From Macrostomum hystrix (lineage: Eukaryota; Platyhelminthes; Macrostomidae): DNA of 64,000 nt. Under the pieces are notes generated by a model. It did no database searches. It worked only from the letters and a program-made list of their open reading frames with translations, and was not told the DNA's origin. The translations under genes and the position numbers were made by a program. Below, piece after piece: positions 25,801 through 35,180 of the stretch. Position 1 is the stretch's first letter. Each line of letters opens with the position of its first letter. The stretch is from NCBI GenBank assembly GCA_950097015.1, contig CATNEN010000038.1:10995501-11059500 (forward strand), in the 5' to 3' direction.

Positions 25801-28800
25801 ATCGAATCATCGCTGGCGACACCCTGTCGCTGTTTCGCATCAGCAACACCACGGGAGTCGTTGAGACGGCGCAGAACTCCGGGTTGAACAGAGAGGCCGT
25901 CCCAGTTTGGACGCTGACGCTGGAAGCTGCTGACAATGGACTGCCGGCAAAGTCTGTCACCACCACCCTGACTGTCACGGTGGCCGATGTGAATGAGTTC
26001 CCGCCTTCGTGGGTCAACACGTCCTACAATGTGGCTGTGAGTACAGCTGTTGAGCATGAGACTTCAATGCATTTTTAACAATTTAACGCACAAATTAGCT
26101 TATACAAAATTATTGGGGCTTGTAGCCTATTGGTTACAGCTTTGGACTTGAATGTCGCGGGTTCGATTCTTGACTCCAATGGAACAAATTGTGTCCTTGT
26201 TGCAATATACTTAACTCTGCATTGCATCTGTTTATAGCTTTATAGATTAGGGTGAGTGGCAGAGCGGTCTAACGCGCTTGCCTCTCGAACCAAGGTCCCT
26301 GAGCTCGATTCCGCGGCGAGGCCACATTCATTTGGGTGGCAGCCGCGGTGAGAAGGCTTGGGGGCTTGTCGTGCAATTTACGCCATTGAGGGCCAACCTC
26401 CAAAGCACTATGAAGTGTACACTGCCTGACGATGAGACAGTCAGGGCAGATGTACACACCTGTGTGAGCGTATGCCTGCGTACAGTAACTGTGTGTGTGC
26501 ACAGGATCAGTGCAATGGGCAGAAAAAATATGCTTTTATTGGTGCTTTTATAGCTTTATACCGTCATTTTGTTTATTCTACCAAGGTCTACGAGAATGTA
26601 CCTGTGGGTACCCTGGTCGGCGAACCGTTGGTTGCTACGGACGCGGATGCCGGGCCGCTAAACAACAAGGTTAACTACGACGTTGACGCAGTGCTTGTTG
26701 GCGAACTGTACTTTGGCATTGGCAACAGCACCGCCCAGCTGTTTGTTTCGACCGCCAAACTGGATAGAGAACTGCGCGATGTCTACTACTACCGGTGAGT
26801 AGTGTAACAGTGCATTCCTGACCACGCTAGCTCAGAATAGAAAATGATACAAACTCAAAATTACTAAAAAGTTCCTGAAATCCAAACACTCTGTTAAATA
26901 TAATATCCACAATAACAACAGCCTTCGAAATATAATTCAACAAACCCCACACCCATAGAATCCAATTCCTCAAACCCCACACCCATAGAATCCAATTCCT
27001 CAAACCCCACACCCATGGAATCCAATTCCACAAACCCCACACCCATAGAATCCAATTCCACAAACCCCACACCCATGGAATCCAATTCCACAAACCCCAC
27101 ACCCATAGAATCCAATTCCACAAACCCCACACCCATAGAATTCTATTCCTCAAACCCCACACCCATAGAATTCGATTCCTCAAACCCCACACCCATAGAA
27201 TCCAATTCCACAAACCCCACACCCATAGAATCAATTCCTCAAACCCCACACCCATAGAATCCAATTCCTCAAACCCCACACCCATAGAATCCAATTCCTC
27301 AAACCCCACACCCATAGAATTCGATTCCTCAAACCCCACACCCATAGAATCCAATTCCTCAAACCCCACACCCATAGAATTCGATTCCTCAAACCCCACA
27401 CCCATGGAATCCAATTCCTCAAACCCCACACCCTTAGAATCCAATTCCACAAACCCCACACCCATAGAATCCAATTCCTCAAACCCCACACCCTTAAAAT
27501 TCAATTCCACCAACCCCACACCCTTAAAATCCAATTCCACAAACCCCACACCCTTAAAATCCAATTCCACAAACCCCACACCCTTAAAATCCAATTCCAC
27601 AAACCCCACACCCATAGAATCCAATTCCTCAAACCCCACACCCATAGAATCCAATTCCACAATCCCCACACCCATAGAATCCAATTCCACAATCCCCACA
27701 CCCATAGAATCCAATTCCTCAAACCCCACACCCATAGAATCCAATTCCACAAACCCCACACCCATAGAATCCAATTCCTCAAACCCCACACCCTTAGAAT
27801 CCAATTCCACAAACCCCTCACCTTTAGAATCCAATTTCACAAGCCCCACAAACATTTAGGATTGAAATTCCCCAAACTCTCCCACAGCATTCGCGCCTGG
27901 GACAGCGCCGAGGTGTCAAAGACGTCAACGCCCTGCCTGACAGTCACCATCAACATCCTGGATGTGAACGACAATGATCCGCTATTTAACCAGACCTACT
28001 ACAATGCCAGCCTGTTTGAGAATGCCACCATTGGGACCAACATTCTGACAGTCTGGGGCAGCGACCGAGACATCGGGGAGAACGGCAAAATTCGGTACTA
28101 CATTGACACAGCCAGCGTGGAAGGAGCAAATGCTTCAGCTGTGTTCAACTTGGACCCAGTCAGTGGCTTGCTCACTGTGAGAGCACGATTGGACAGGGAG
28201 ACCAAGGCAGCGTACGGGTTCGTACCTACGAGGCTTTTTCTGGCCTGAGTATTTCTGTGTCTGGATAGATGTCATCTGATGTGTGAAAATTCACGTGAAA
28301 AACTTTTTCTTGGCACGAGGGATAATAACAGAATTAAAAAATTTACTACTTGCCAGATTGACAGCGGAAATTTGAGACACGGGGAGATAAGACACGGGAG
28401 AGATGAGACAGAGGAGAGATGAGACACGGGAGAGATGAGACACGGGAGAGATGAGACACGGGAGAGATGAGACACGGGAGAGATGAGACACGGGAGAGAT
28501 GAGACACGGGAGAGATGAGACACGGGAGAGATGAGACACGGGAGAGATGAGACACGGGAGAGATGAGACACGGGAGAGATGAGACAGGAGAGATGAGACA
28601 CGGGAGAGATGAGACACGGGAGAGATGAGACACGGGAGAGATGAGACACGGGAGAGATGAGACAGGGGAGAGATGAGACAGGAGAGATGAGACAGGGGAG
28701 AGATGAGACAGGAGAGATGAGACACGGGAGAGATGAGACACGGGAGAGATGAGACACGGGAGAGATGAGACACGGGAGAGATGAGACAGGAGAGATGAGA

Positions 28801-31800
28801 CACGGGAGAGATGAGACACGGGAGAGATGAGACACGGGAGAGATGAGACACTCGTAGATAGATAAGTGACAGAAGAGAAATAATAAAGGATAGAAAAGAC
28901 AAAGGAGAGATGAGGCAGGCATAATTGGGTCTTTGTTGGGACCCACGAGCCAGACATTGTTTTTGACGGAGGATTTCAATTTCCAGATTGGATGAAGAGA
29001 AATGCGAAAATTAACACGCAGTATTCTATTTAATTAGATTAACGACGCATTTTCGCATTTCTCTTCATCCTACTTGCAAAGCGAGCAATTTTACCTGAAT
29101 TTCCAAATTATTTTTTTTCTTAGCTTCCCAATCGTCGTCAAGGACAACGGCACATCACCGCAGCGCAGTAGCTCGGCAATGATATTTGTTACTCTGCTTG
29201 ATGTAAACGATGTCGCGCCGATCTTCTCCAGCTCGTTCTACAACTTCGAAGTGCCGCAGGTTGACGATGGAAACATGCTGATTGGCCAGCTTGTTGCTAC
29301 GGATCCGGATCTTGGTGACGGAGGCGTTGTCAGGCAAGGAACAAGTTTATTATGGCATCTTGGGTTTGATCTTGACTTGATGTACTGACGCAAATGTTCA
29401 AAATCCAATCTACTAAAACCAATGTACTGAAATTCTATGTACTAGTGCCAATGTACTAAATTAGATGTACTAGTGCCAATGTACTAAAATTCTATGTACT
29501 AGTGCCAATGTACTAAATTAGATGTACTAGTGCCAATGTACTAACTTAGATGTACTAGTGCCAATGTACTAAATTAGATGTACTAGTGCCAATGTACTAA
29601 ATTAGATGTACTAGTGCCAATGTACTAAATCCAATTTGCTAAATCCAATGTACTAAATCCAATGTACTAAATCCAATGTACTAAATCCAATGTACTAAAT
29701 CCAATTTACTAAATCCAATGTACTAAATAACAATGTACTAAATCCAATGTACTAAATCCAATTTACTAAATCCAATTTACTAAATCTAATGTACTAAATC
29801 CAATGTACTAAATCCAATGTACTAAATAACAATGTACTAAATCCAATGTACTAAATCCAATTTACTAAATCCAATTTACTAAATCCAATGTACTAAATCC
29901 AATGTACTAAATCCAATGTACTAAATCCAATGTACTAAATCCAATTTACTAAATCTAATGTACTAAATCCAATGTACTAAATCCAATGTACTAAATCCAA
30001 TGTACTAAATCCAATGTACTAAATCCAATGTACTAAATCCAATGTACTAAATCCAATTTACTAAATCTAATGTACTAAATCCAATGTACTAAATCCAATG
30101 TACTAAATTAGATTTACTAGTGCCAATGTACTAAATCCAATTTGCTAAATCCAATGTACTAAATCCAATGTACTAAATCCAATGTACTAAATCCAATGTA
30201 CTAAATCCAATTTACTAAATCCAATTTACTAAATCTAATGTACTAAATCCAATGTACTAAATCCAATGTACTAAATCCAATGTACTAAATCCAATGTACT
30301 AAATCCAATGTACTAAATCCAATGTACTAAATCCAATGTACTAAATCCAATGTACTAAATCTAATGTACTAAATCCAATGTACTAAATCCAATGTACTAA
30401 ATCCAATGTACTAAATACAATGTACTGACACCAATAAACGGTGATCGATTTACAGAATTTGGCTGTAGCTTTCTAGGAAAACTGTGTTTTTGTCTTTGGT
30501 AAATGCTTGTCTAATATTTATAACGCCTTCTATTCTTGAACTAAACCCTGGCGATCTTTACAGGTACTTCTTCCCGCAAAACAACCTGTACTTCCTGCTG
30601 AACAGTGTCTCCGGTAACATCAACCGGAATACGCTCAATCCTGTTGAAAACTACAAAATCTATTCTCAACTAGCGGCGGCCAGTGATTTGGGCGCTCCCG
30701 TGTCTCTGACGTCAGTCAATGTGACAGTTCGAATTGACACCTTCCCGGCCGCTGATTACGTAATCCTGATTCACTTCTCAATGACCGAAGCTAACTATAT
30801 CAGCCAGTTGAGCAATATAAAACTAAGACTCGGTAATTATATTCTAGCTTTTACTCTAGATTTCATTCTAGTTACGATTCTAGTTACGATTCTAGCTTCC
30901 ATTCTAGCTACGATTCTAGCTACGATTCTAGCTATGATTCTAGTTAGGATTCTAGCTACGATTCTTGTTACGATTCTAGCTACGATTCTAGCTACGATTC
31001 TTGCTACGATTCTTGCTATGATTCTATATTTGATTCTAGCTACGATTCCAGCTACGATTCTAGTTATGATTCTAGCTACGATTCTAGCTACGATTCTAGC
31101 TTCGATTCTATATTTGATTCTAGCTACGATTCTAGCTATGATTCTAGCTTTGATTCTAGCTCTGATTCTAGCTTCGATGTTTTTTATTCTAGCCACAATT
31201 CTAACCTTGATTCTAGTTTTCGATGCTGCCGATGAATTTTGACGATGGCTATAGAAAATTCTAATGAACCTCGTTTGTCTAGGTGAAACCCTGACTGGAA
31301 AATACCCGGACACCCGAGTCGGCCAGTGGAAGTACCACAGCCAAGGCGGTAACATTGTGGGCTATTTCTACGCTCTGGCCAATCGTCAGACGGACAATTC
31401 GAGCTACTTAGGTGTCGACAAACAATTCGTGCCGCTGAATGACCTTCTGGCCTTCTGGCGCTTCAACAGCAACGGCCGGCCTACGGACGTCTTGCGCGGC
31501 AGTCGATTGTCAGCGTACAGCATAGTGAAGGTGGAGCCGTACCCTCAGGCGGCTGGGACTTCTTGGTTCGCCACCTGGTGGGGCATCTTGCTTCTCACCC
31601 TGGCTGCTTTGGCCGCAGTGGCATTGCTGGCAGCTGCTGCCTACGGTATCTGGGTGGCTGCGGCTGCGGCCTGCGCCGGGGGAGCCGCCAGTGAGACGGC
31701 GCCAGTAGCGTCGACTGCGCCAGGTACGAGGCATGAACTTGCAGATCATGTGGATTGCCATCCTAGCCTCTCTAACGGTTGAAAGTACAGAATGGATTGC

Positions 31801-32296
31801 TAGCCTAGTCTCTCTAACGGATGAAAGTACATAATGGATTGCTAGCCTAGTCTCTCTAGCCGATGAAGGAACAGAATGGATTGCTAGCCTAGTCTCTCTA
31901 ACCGATGAAGGAACAGAATGGATTGCTAGCCTAGCCACTCTCATGGACAAAGGACTTGGATGGATCGTTAGGCCATTCTCCCATAGATAAGTGAGCCCTG
32001 ACGTCGCAAGTTCGAACCCGCTGACTCCCGCAGCAAAAGTGGCGCCAGTCCGTGAGCGCCAGATTCTTCAGCTGAACTCATCGAAGCACCCTCGACAGCC
32101 GGAGCCGCTGACGAACCCGAAGCCGAAGGGACGCTACCTGATCAACTCTGGCACTGGTGAGGTGCAGACGAGTCTCAGCCCGAACGGACCGAAGGAGTGG
32201 CGTGGAACCCCGGCACCCAGCTTCCCGAATGCCGCATTGTCGAGCGGCACCGGGCCGCAGGTCACGGTGGAACCTGTTGAGGCTTTGGACTTTTGA
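13831..32296 (+). CDS. large cadherin, 2497 aa, about 20 EC repeats, single-pass (26 exons)
   Basis: The exons are 13831-13894, 14433-14703, 14861-15078, 15151-15281, 15500-15737, 16107-16402, 16450-16777, 16902-17337, 17755-18050, 18545-18839, 19518-19774, 19973-20163, 20393-20936, 21032-21427, 21558-21857, 22879-23241, 23905-24271, 24742-25065, 25150-25261, 25692-26036, 26586-26794, 27888-28217, 29124-29333, 30564-30832, 31283-31723 and 32034-32296. All phases agree and the total is 7494 nt. Residues 1-20 form a signal peptide. Nineteen inter-repeat motifs of the DxNDNxPxF type (such as [18 protein letters not shown] and DENDNVPQF) and repeated LDRET and DADxGxN motifs mark calcium-binding EC repeats. 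A non-EC domain follows the last repeat, then a TM helix near 2365-2390 and a ~105-residue tail without recognisable catenin-binding motifs. There are no EGF or laminin-G domains, unlike Fat, so it is closer in layout to the Dachsous and cadherin-23 types. The presumed role is calcium-dependent adhesion; orthology is unresolved. Confidence 0.88.
14035..14388 (+). mobile_element. SINE family 1, copy 2 (near full length)
   Basis: It runs from the tRNA-like head (GTGGCAGAGCGGTTATCGCG, then GAGCTCGATTCC as B box) to a tail ending CCTCCTGCAATTAT. It is in cadherin intron 1, sense orientation, and is one of the best copies for defining the family. Confidence 0.9.
14707..14832 (-). mobile_element. 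SINE family 2 copy filling cadherin intron 2
   Basis: On the minus strand it reads as a B-box-like GGAGTTCGATTCC, then an AGCAAT...TTAACTCTGAATTGC block, then AGCTGTTAAATGGGTA. It occupies most of the 157-bp intron 2, beginning within a few bases of the donor. Confidence 0.75.
15769..16040 (+). mobile_element. SINE family 1, copy 3 (decayed)
   Basis: Diverged body segments (CCAATGTCCCTGAG, GAGGGCCAACC, GTACACTGCCT) appear in family order inside cadherin intron 5. Confidence 0.7.
17446..17672 (-). mobile_element. SINE family 2 copy
   Basis: It is parallel to the copy at 53938: TCTGAAGGCTGCGTACGG, CCATGGACT, GTACCCATTTAA, CACAAATTGTTCCA and a tRNA-like head ending near 17670. It lies in cadherin intron 8, antisense. 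Confidence 0.85.
18051..18052 (+). promoter_or_regulatory. GC splice donor (intron 9 of the cadherin)
   Basis: The exon ends TACAG and continues GCAAGG. Phase 1 matches the next acceptor at 18544, and no GT donor in frame gives an uninterrupted EC repeat. This is the known minor GC-AG class. Confidence 0.7.
18956..19482. mobile_element. cluster of three SINE family 1 fragments in inverted arrangement
   Basis: 18956-19066 is a minus-oriented 3' half. 19072-19394 is a plus-oriented copy lacking the anticodon-arm region. 19397-19482 is a minus-oriented middle segment. All are inside cadherin intron 10. The inverted arms could pair in the pre-mRNA. Confidence 0.8.
22335..22770. repeat. intronic minisatellite, 18-bp unit
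   Basis: About 24 units of AAAGTACAAAAACAAGCT (or ...CTAGCT) in cadherin intron 15, ending about 110 bp before the next exon. Confidence 0.97.
23308..23482 (+). mobile_element. SINE family 2 copy (diverged)
   Basis: It has a tRNA-like head (AGGTGGTTAGAGTTT, GGAAGTTCAAATC), then TTCACCCAGCTGTAAAATGGGTACC, the conserved tail block. It lies in cadherin intron 16. Confidence 0.65.
23512..23626. mobile_element. small palindromic element (MITE-like)
   Basis: The outer arms ACAGTAGGCGCA and their inverted copy TGCGCCTACTGT bound 115 bp. The inverted similarity continues inward (CTGGTTGC, TTTGGGGG) for about 36 bp. No convincing target duplication is visible. Confidence 0.6.
24450..24602 (+). mobile_element. 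SINE family 1, 3' half
   Basis: It matches the 3' part of the family (GTGCCTGCGTACAGTATCTG to CCCTGCAATTATTTT). It lies in cadherin intron 17. The DNA just upstream (24355-24430), with TCCTTAAGCAAAACACTTCACT, resembles the core of another SINE type. Confidence 0.8.
25300..25672. repeat. intronic minisatellite, 20-bp unit
   Basis: About 18 units of ACTCCGAAACTAGAACACCC fill cadherin intron 19 (25262-25691) and end 20 bp from the acceptor. Confidence 0.97.
26113..26228 (+). mobile_element. SINE family 2 copy
   Basis: The tRNA-like head TTGTAGCCTATTGGTTACAG, B box GGGTTCGATTC, then CCAATGGAACAAATTGTGTCC and TAACTCTGCATTGC. It lies in cadherin intron 20, directly upstream of a family 1 copy. 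Confidence 0.8.
26251..26530 (+). mobile_element. SINE family 1 copy
   Basis: A good 5' head (GAGTGGCAGAGCGGTCTAAC) and body; the tail after GCAATGGGCAGAA is lost. It lies in cadherin intron 20. Confidence 0.9.
26935..27855. repeat. intronic minisatellite, 30-bp unit
   Basis: About 30 units with core CAAACCCCACACCCATAGAA; the plus strand is almost free of G. The array fills cadherin intron 21 (26795-27887). Long frames on both strands across it are artefacts. Confidence 0.97.
28375..28852. repeat. intronic minisatellite, 16-bp unit
   Basis: About 30 units of GAGACACGGGAGAGAT in cadherin intron 22. Confidence 0.97.
28990..29070. repeat. perfect 21-bp inverted repeat
   Basis: Arms 28990-29010 and 29050-29070 are exact reverse complements (core GATGAAGAGAAATGCGAAAA), separated by 39 bp. 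It lies in intron 22, about 50 bp upstream of the splice acceptor, and could form a stable RNA hairpin or be the remnant of a small transposon. Confidence 0.85.
29334..29335 (+). promoter_or_regulatory. GC splice donor (intron 23 of the cadherin)
   Basis: The exon end GTCAG is followed by GCAAGG. Phase 2 fits the acceptor at 30563. This is the same donor hexamer as the other GC-AG intron of this gene. Confidence 0.7.
29400..30432. repeat. intronic minisatellite, 14-bp unit with a 28-bp variant block
   Basis: About 70 units of ACTAAATCCAATGT. The left part has a 28-bp form containing ACTAGTGCCAATGTACTAAA. It fills intron 23. Confidence 0.97.
30840..31235. repeat. intronic minisatellite, 12-bp unit
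   Basis: About 32 units of GATTCTAGCTAC start 8 bp after the donor of cadherin intron 24 and fill it. Confidence 0.96.
31745..31975. repeat. intronic minisatellite, about 42-bp unit
   Basis: Units of GGATTGCTAGCCTAGTCTCT followed by a GATGAAGGAACAGAAT half, in cadherin intron 25. The same motif occurs in an unrelated array at 9840. Confidence 0.93.
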
Positions 32297-32359
32297 ACTC
32301 TTTAAACTTAGTGATTGCTTTTTCTCTGACGCAAAACATTTTGTAGATTTTGGATTGAG

Positions 32360-33175
32360 ACATCTTAGTAGATGTCTGAGCAGATGTATGAGTAGATGTG
32401 TGAGTAGATGTGTGAGTAGATGTGTGAGTAGATGTGTGAGTAGATGTGTGAGTAGATGTGTGAGCAGATGTGTGAGTAGATGTGTGAGTAGATGTCTGAG
32501 CAGATGTGTGAGTAGATGTGTGAGTAGATGTGTGAGTAGATGTGTCAGCAGATGTGTGAGTAGATGTCTGAGCAGATGTGTGAGTAGATGTGTGAGTAGA
32601 TGTGTGAGTAGATGTCTGAGCAGATGTGTGAGTAGATGTGTGAGTAGATGTGTGAGCAGATGTCTGAGCAGATGTGTGAGTAGATGTGTGAGTAGATGTC
32701 TGAGCAGATGTGTGAGTAGATGTGTGAGTAGAAGTGTGAGTAGATGTGTGAGCAGATGTGTGAGTAGATGTGTGAGTAGATGTCTGAGCAGATGTGTGAG
32801 TAGATGTGTGAGTAGATGTGTGAGCAGATGTGTGAGTAGATGTGTGAGTAGATGTGTGAGTAGATGTCTGAGCAGATGTGTGAGTAGATGTGTGAGTAGA
32901 TGTGTGAGTAGATGTGTGAGCAGATGTGTGAGTAGATGTCTGAGCAGATGTGTGAGTAGATGTGTGAGCAGATGTGTGAGTAGATCATGTGGATTGCTAG
33001 CCTAGCCTCTCTAACGGATGAAAGTACATAATGATGAAAGTACTCTCTAACGGTTGAAAGTACAGAATGGGTAGCTGTGTGAGTAGATGTGTGAGTATAT
33101 GTGTGAGTATATGTGTGAGTATATGTGTGAGTAGCTGTGTTAGTATATGTGTGAGTAGATGTGTGAGTACATTTC
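32360..33175. repeat. minisatellite, 12-bp unit, in the cadherin 3' flank
   Basis: About 55 units of GTGTGAGTAGAT. The array is interrupted at 32985-33070 by a copy of the intron 25 motif (AGATCATGTGGATTGC, then TAGCCTAGCCTCTCTAACGG). The long plus frame across it starts in an alternative frame of the last cadherin exon and is an artefact. Confidence 0.96.
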
Positions 33176-33190
33176 CAGATGTCTAGATTC

Positions 33191-33897
33191 TACTATTGCT
33201 TTTGTCGCGCTATGTGGAACAGTGGACATGCAAAACGGAACGGCCCATTGAATTCTATGGCCGAGCGTTTGAATTCACATGAGAAAGTAAGCCATAGACA
33301 ACTCAAATTGTCATGCTATGTGGAACGATGAGCCAGAATAGAAGGAACGATTTTAGTTTTTCACAGAGACAACAACACGCTTTCATTTTCTTTCGCTTGA
33401 TCAGTTAAGAAATAATGGCGCCCCAAATGAAGTCAAATCTCAAAAACCGTTTGTCGGAAGCCGGCATAGTTGAGGATGAGCAAGTTCCACCAGAAGGAGT
33501 GACACTTGAGCAGTGGAGATTCATGCTACTTGAAGCTGTTGGTCAAGCAGTCACTGCAGACAAGTGCGCTGGCTGGGAGCTGCGCTGCAATCTATTGTTA
33601 CGATTGTTTGCAGCGACATCTGTTTTAGGGGTTCAAATTTTGTAACTGATGCTTCAATTTTAGACTTATAATAAGATTCACTTGAATGCAATTCTGCTTC
33701 TGCTTGCTTTTATTCTTTCTGCAAATCAAAGCTAAAATCGTTCCTTCTATTCTGGCTCATCGTTCCACATAGCATGACAATTTGAGTTGTCTATGGCTTA
33801 CTTTCTCGTGTGAATTCAAACGCTCGGTCATAGAATTCAATGGGCCGTTCCGTTTTGCATGACCACTGTTCCACATAGTGCGACAAAAGCAATAGTA
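33191..33897. mobile_element. foldback DNA element with about 165-bp terminal inverted repeats
   Basis: Left arm 33193-33357 and right arm 33731-33895 are inverted copies with only a few mismatches (termini CTATTGCTTTTGTCGC). Both ends are flanked by TA, the target duplication typical of Tc1/mariner-like elements. Each arm contains two copies of CTATGTGGAAC. The ~370-bp interior holds one small ORF and no recognisable transposase, so the element is non-autonomous. Confidence 0.85.
33415..33645 (+). CDS. small ORF inside the foldback element (76 aa)
   Basis: The ATG (AATAATGGCG) opens 76 codons ending TAA. The product is Leu-rich and helical-looking with a hydrophilic N-terminal half (VEDEQVPPEG) and a Cys-containing C-terminal half. 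No family is recognised. It occupies most of the unique interior between the inverted repeats, so it could be a captured host gene fragment, an element-encoded protein or a chance frame. Confidence 0.3.
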   Translation: MAPQMKSNLKNRLSEAGIVEDEQVPPEGVTLEQWRFMLLEAVGQAVTADKCAGWELRCNLLLRLFAATSVLGVQIL

Positions 33898-34324
33898 TGA
33901 ATAAATTAAATACCACAAAAAATCTATAGGATGTACTTTAATCTATCTTATATGCAGCAGCGCACACATTTTAAACAAAGAATATTTTACCTGGTGTTTT
34001 TTAGATATTTTTCCTGTAGTTCCAAATTTAGCTCGTAGATTAACTCTAATGATACGCTCGTAAGGACTTTGAAAATGTTTTTATTCATTTTAGTGAACGA
34101 TAAACACAATACGAACTAATTGCTACCAGCGTACAAATTAATTTGCATAAAAAACAACTCGCACTCAAAGTTTTCTACTAAGAGTAGTGTAAAATACAAA
34201 ATACAGAAGCGAGTTTTTTACATATTCAAAGTTTTTTCTTTTCAAACTCTCTGAGTTGTACTTCTATAATTCACGTATCTCGCAAAATAGCATACAGCCT
34301 TTTAAAATCATTCGCTCATAACTC
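33898..34324. other. AT-rich intergenic stretch
   Basis: No exon is seen. AATAAA at 33900-33905 is a possible 3' end signal for the cadherin transcript if its UTR spans the foldback element. Confidence 0.4.
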
Positions 34325-34485
34325 TGATCATGAAACCTTGACTGACTTATCTGCAGGGCGGTCCGACGGACGCAGCGGGGAGGCGGGAGTCGCCCATTCC
34401 GCTAATCCCTGAAAGACCCGCAATCGGCCGATGGCGCGGGGCCAGTCAGGGAGGTCCGTGTTCGGTCGATCATGATCATGAAACC
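34325..34485. mobile_element. GC-rich 135-bp insertion with 13-bp target-site duplication
   Basis: TGATCATGAAACC occurs exactly at 34325-34337 and 34473-34485, bracketing 135 bp of GC-rich DNA in AT-rich surroundings. The insert has neither terminal inverted repeats nor an obvious tRNA promoter. A retroposed small RNA or a short SINE is the best reading; the source is not recognised. Confidence 0.7.
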
Positions 34486-34612
34486 AGTATTTGCAGTTTT
34501 ATGTTGATTTCATAGAAATTGTGTTATGCACTGCAATTAGAAGGAATTCGATGGTAGAGGAGCAAGTATTTTCTACAAAAAACTAATAACGGAATTTGGA
34601 ATTTGTTTTCAG

Positions 34613-34689
34613 CTGTCCAGATCTTGCACGGGCGTAATATTCTCCCGGATTATAATCGGATTAGCCCTGACGAAGATGGACACGGCTAG
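34613..34689 (+). CDS. possible orphan or alternative terminal exon
   Basis: The acceptor ATTTGTTTTCAG is followed, two bases later, by 24 open codons and TAG at 34687-34689. The phase would fit the phase-1 donor at the end of cadherin exon 25 (31723), giving an alternative C-terminus. It could equally be a 5' UTR exon of the 35688 gene, using the GTGAGA donor at about 34712. Confidence 0.25.
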
Positions 34690-34879
34690 GCAATGGCAAT
34701 CAGTGAGATGGCCTTCTGTGGGAGTTTCTGGTATATGAAATTCTTAGGGATAAACTTATTACTTATAGCAAGAATCCTAGTTTAGCCTCTCTCGTGAATG
34801 AAGGAATTTTTAGTTTATTAATACCTTTATCTTGTAGCAGAAAGGCACATCATTTCAGCGACTTTTGACCCTGCAGGGA

Positions 34880-35170
34880 ACACACTCACACTCATACACA
34901 CACTCACTCACTCACTCACTCACTCACGCACTCACTCACTCATTCACTCACACACTCATTCACTCACGCACTCAGTCACTCACTCACACACTCAGTCACT
35001 CACTCACACACTCAGTCACTCACTCACACACTCATTCACTCACACACTCATTCACTCACGCACTCAGTCACTCACTCACACACTCAGTCACTCACTCACA
35101 CACTCAGTCACTCACTCACACACTCAGTCACTCACTCACACACTCATACACTCACACATACACTTCATAC
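34880..35170. repeat. ACTC-type microsatellite
   Basis: CACTCACTCACACACTCAGT-like units, irregular period 4-20 bp, abutting a SINE copy. Confidence 0.95.
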
Positions 35171-35180
35171 ATACACTTCA

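Noticed and set aside
26827-27855. 342-codon minus-strand frame ([10 protein letters not shown]-type repeats) and its plus-strand counterpart
   Set aside because: It is a 30-bp minisatellite filling cadherin intron 21; the frame is produced by the period.
28272-28979. Overlapping 203-235-codon minus frames
   Set aside because: A 16-bp repeat read in all three frames gives the same peptide repeat; this is intron 22 of the cadherin.
32157-33005. 282-codon plus frame rich in SRCVSRC
   Set aside because: It begins in an alternative frame of the last cadherin exon and continues into a 12-bp satellite. The real cadherin frame stops at 32296.
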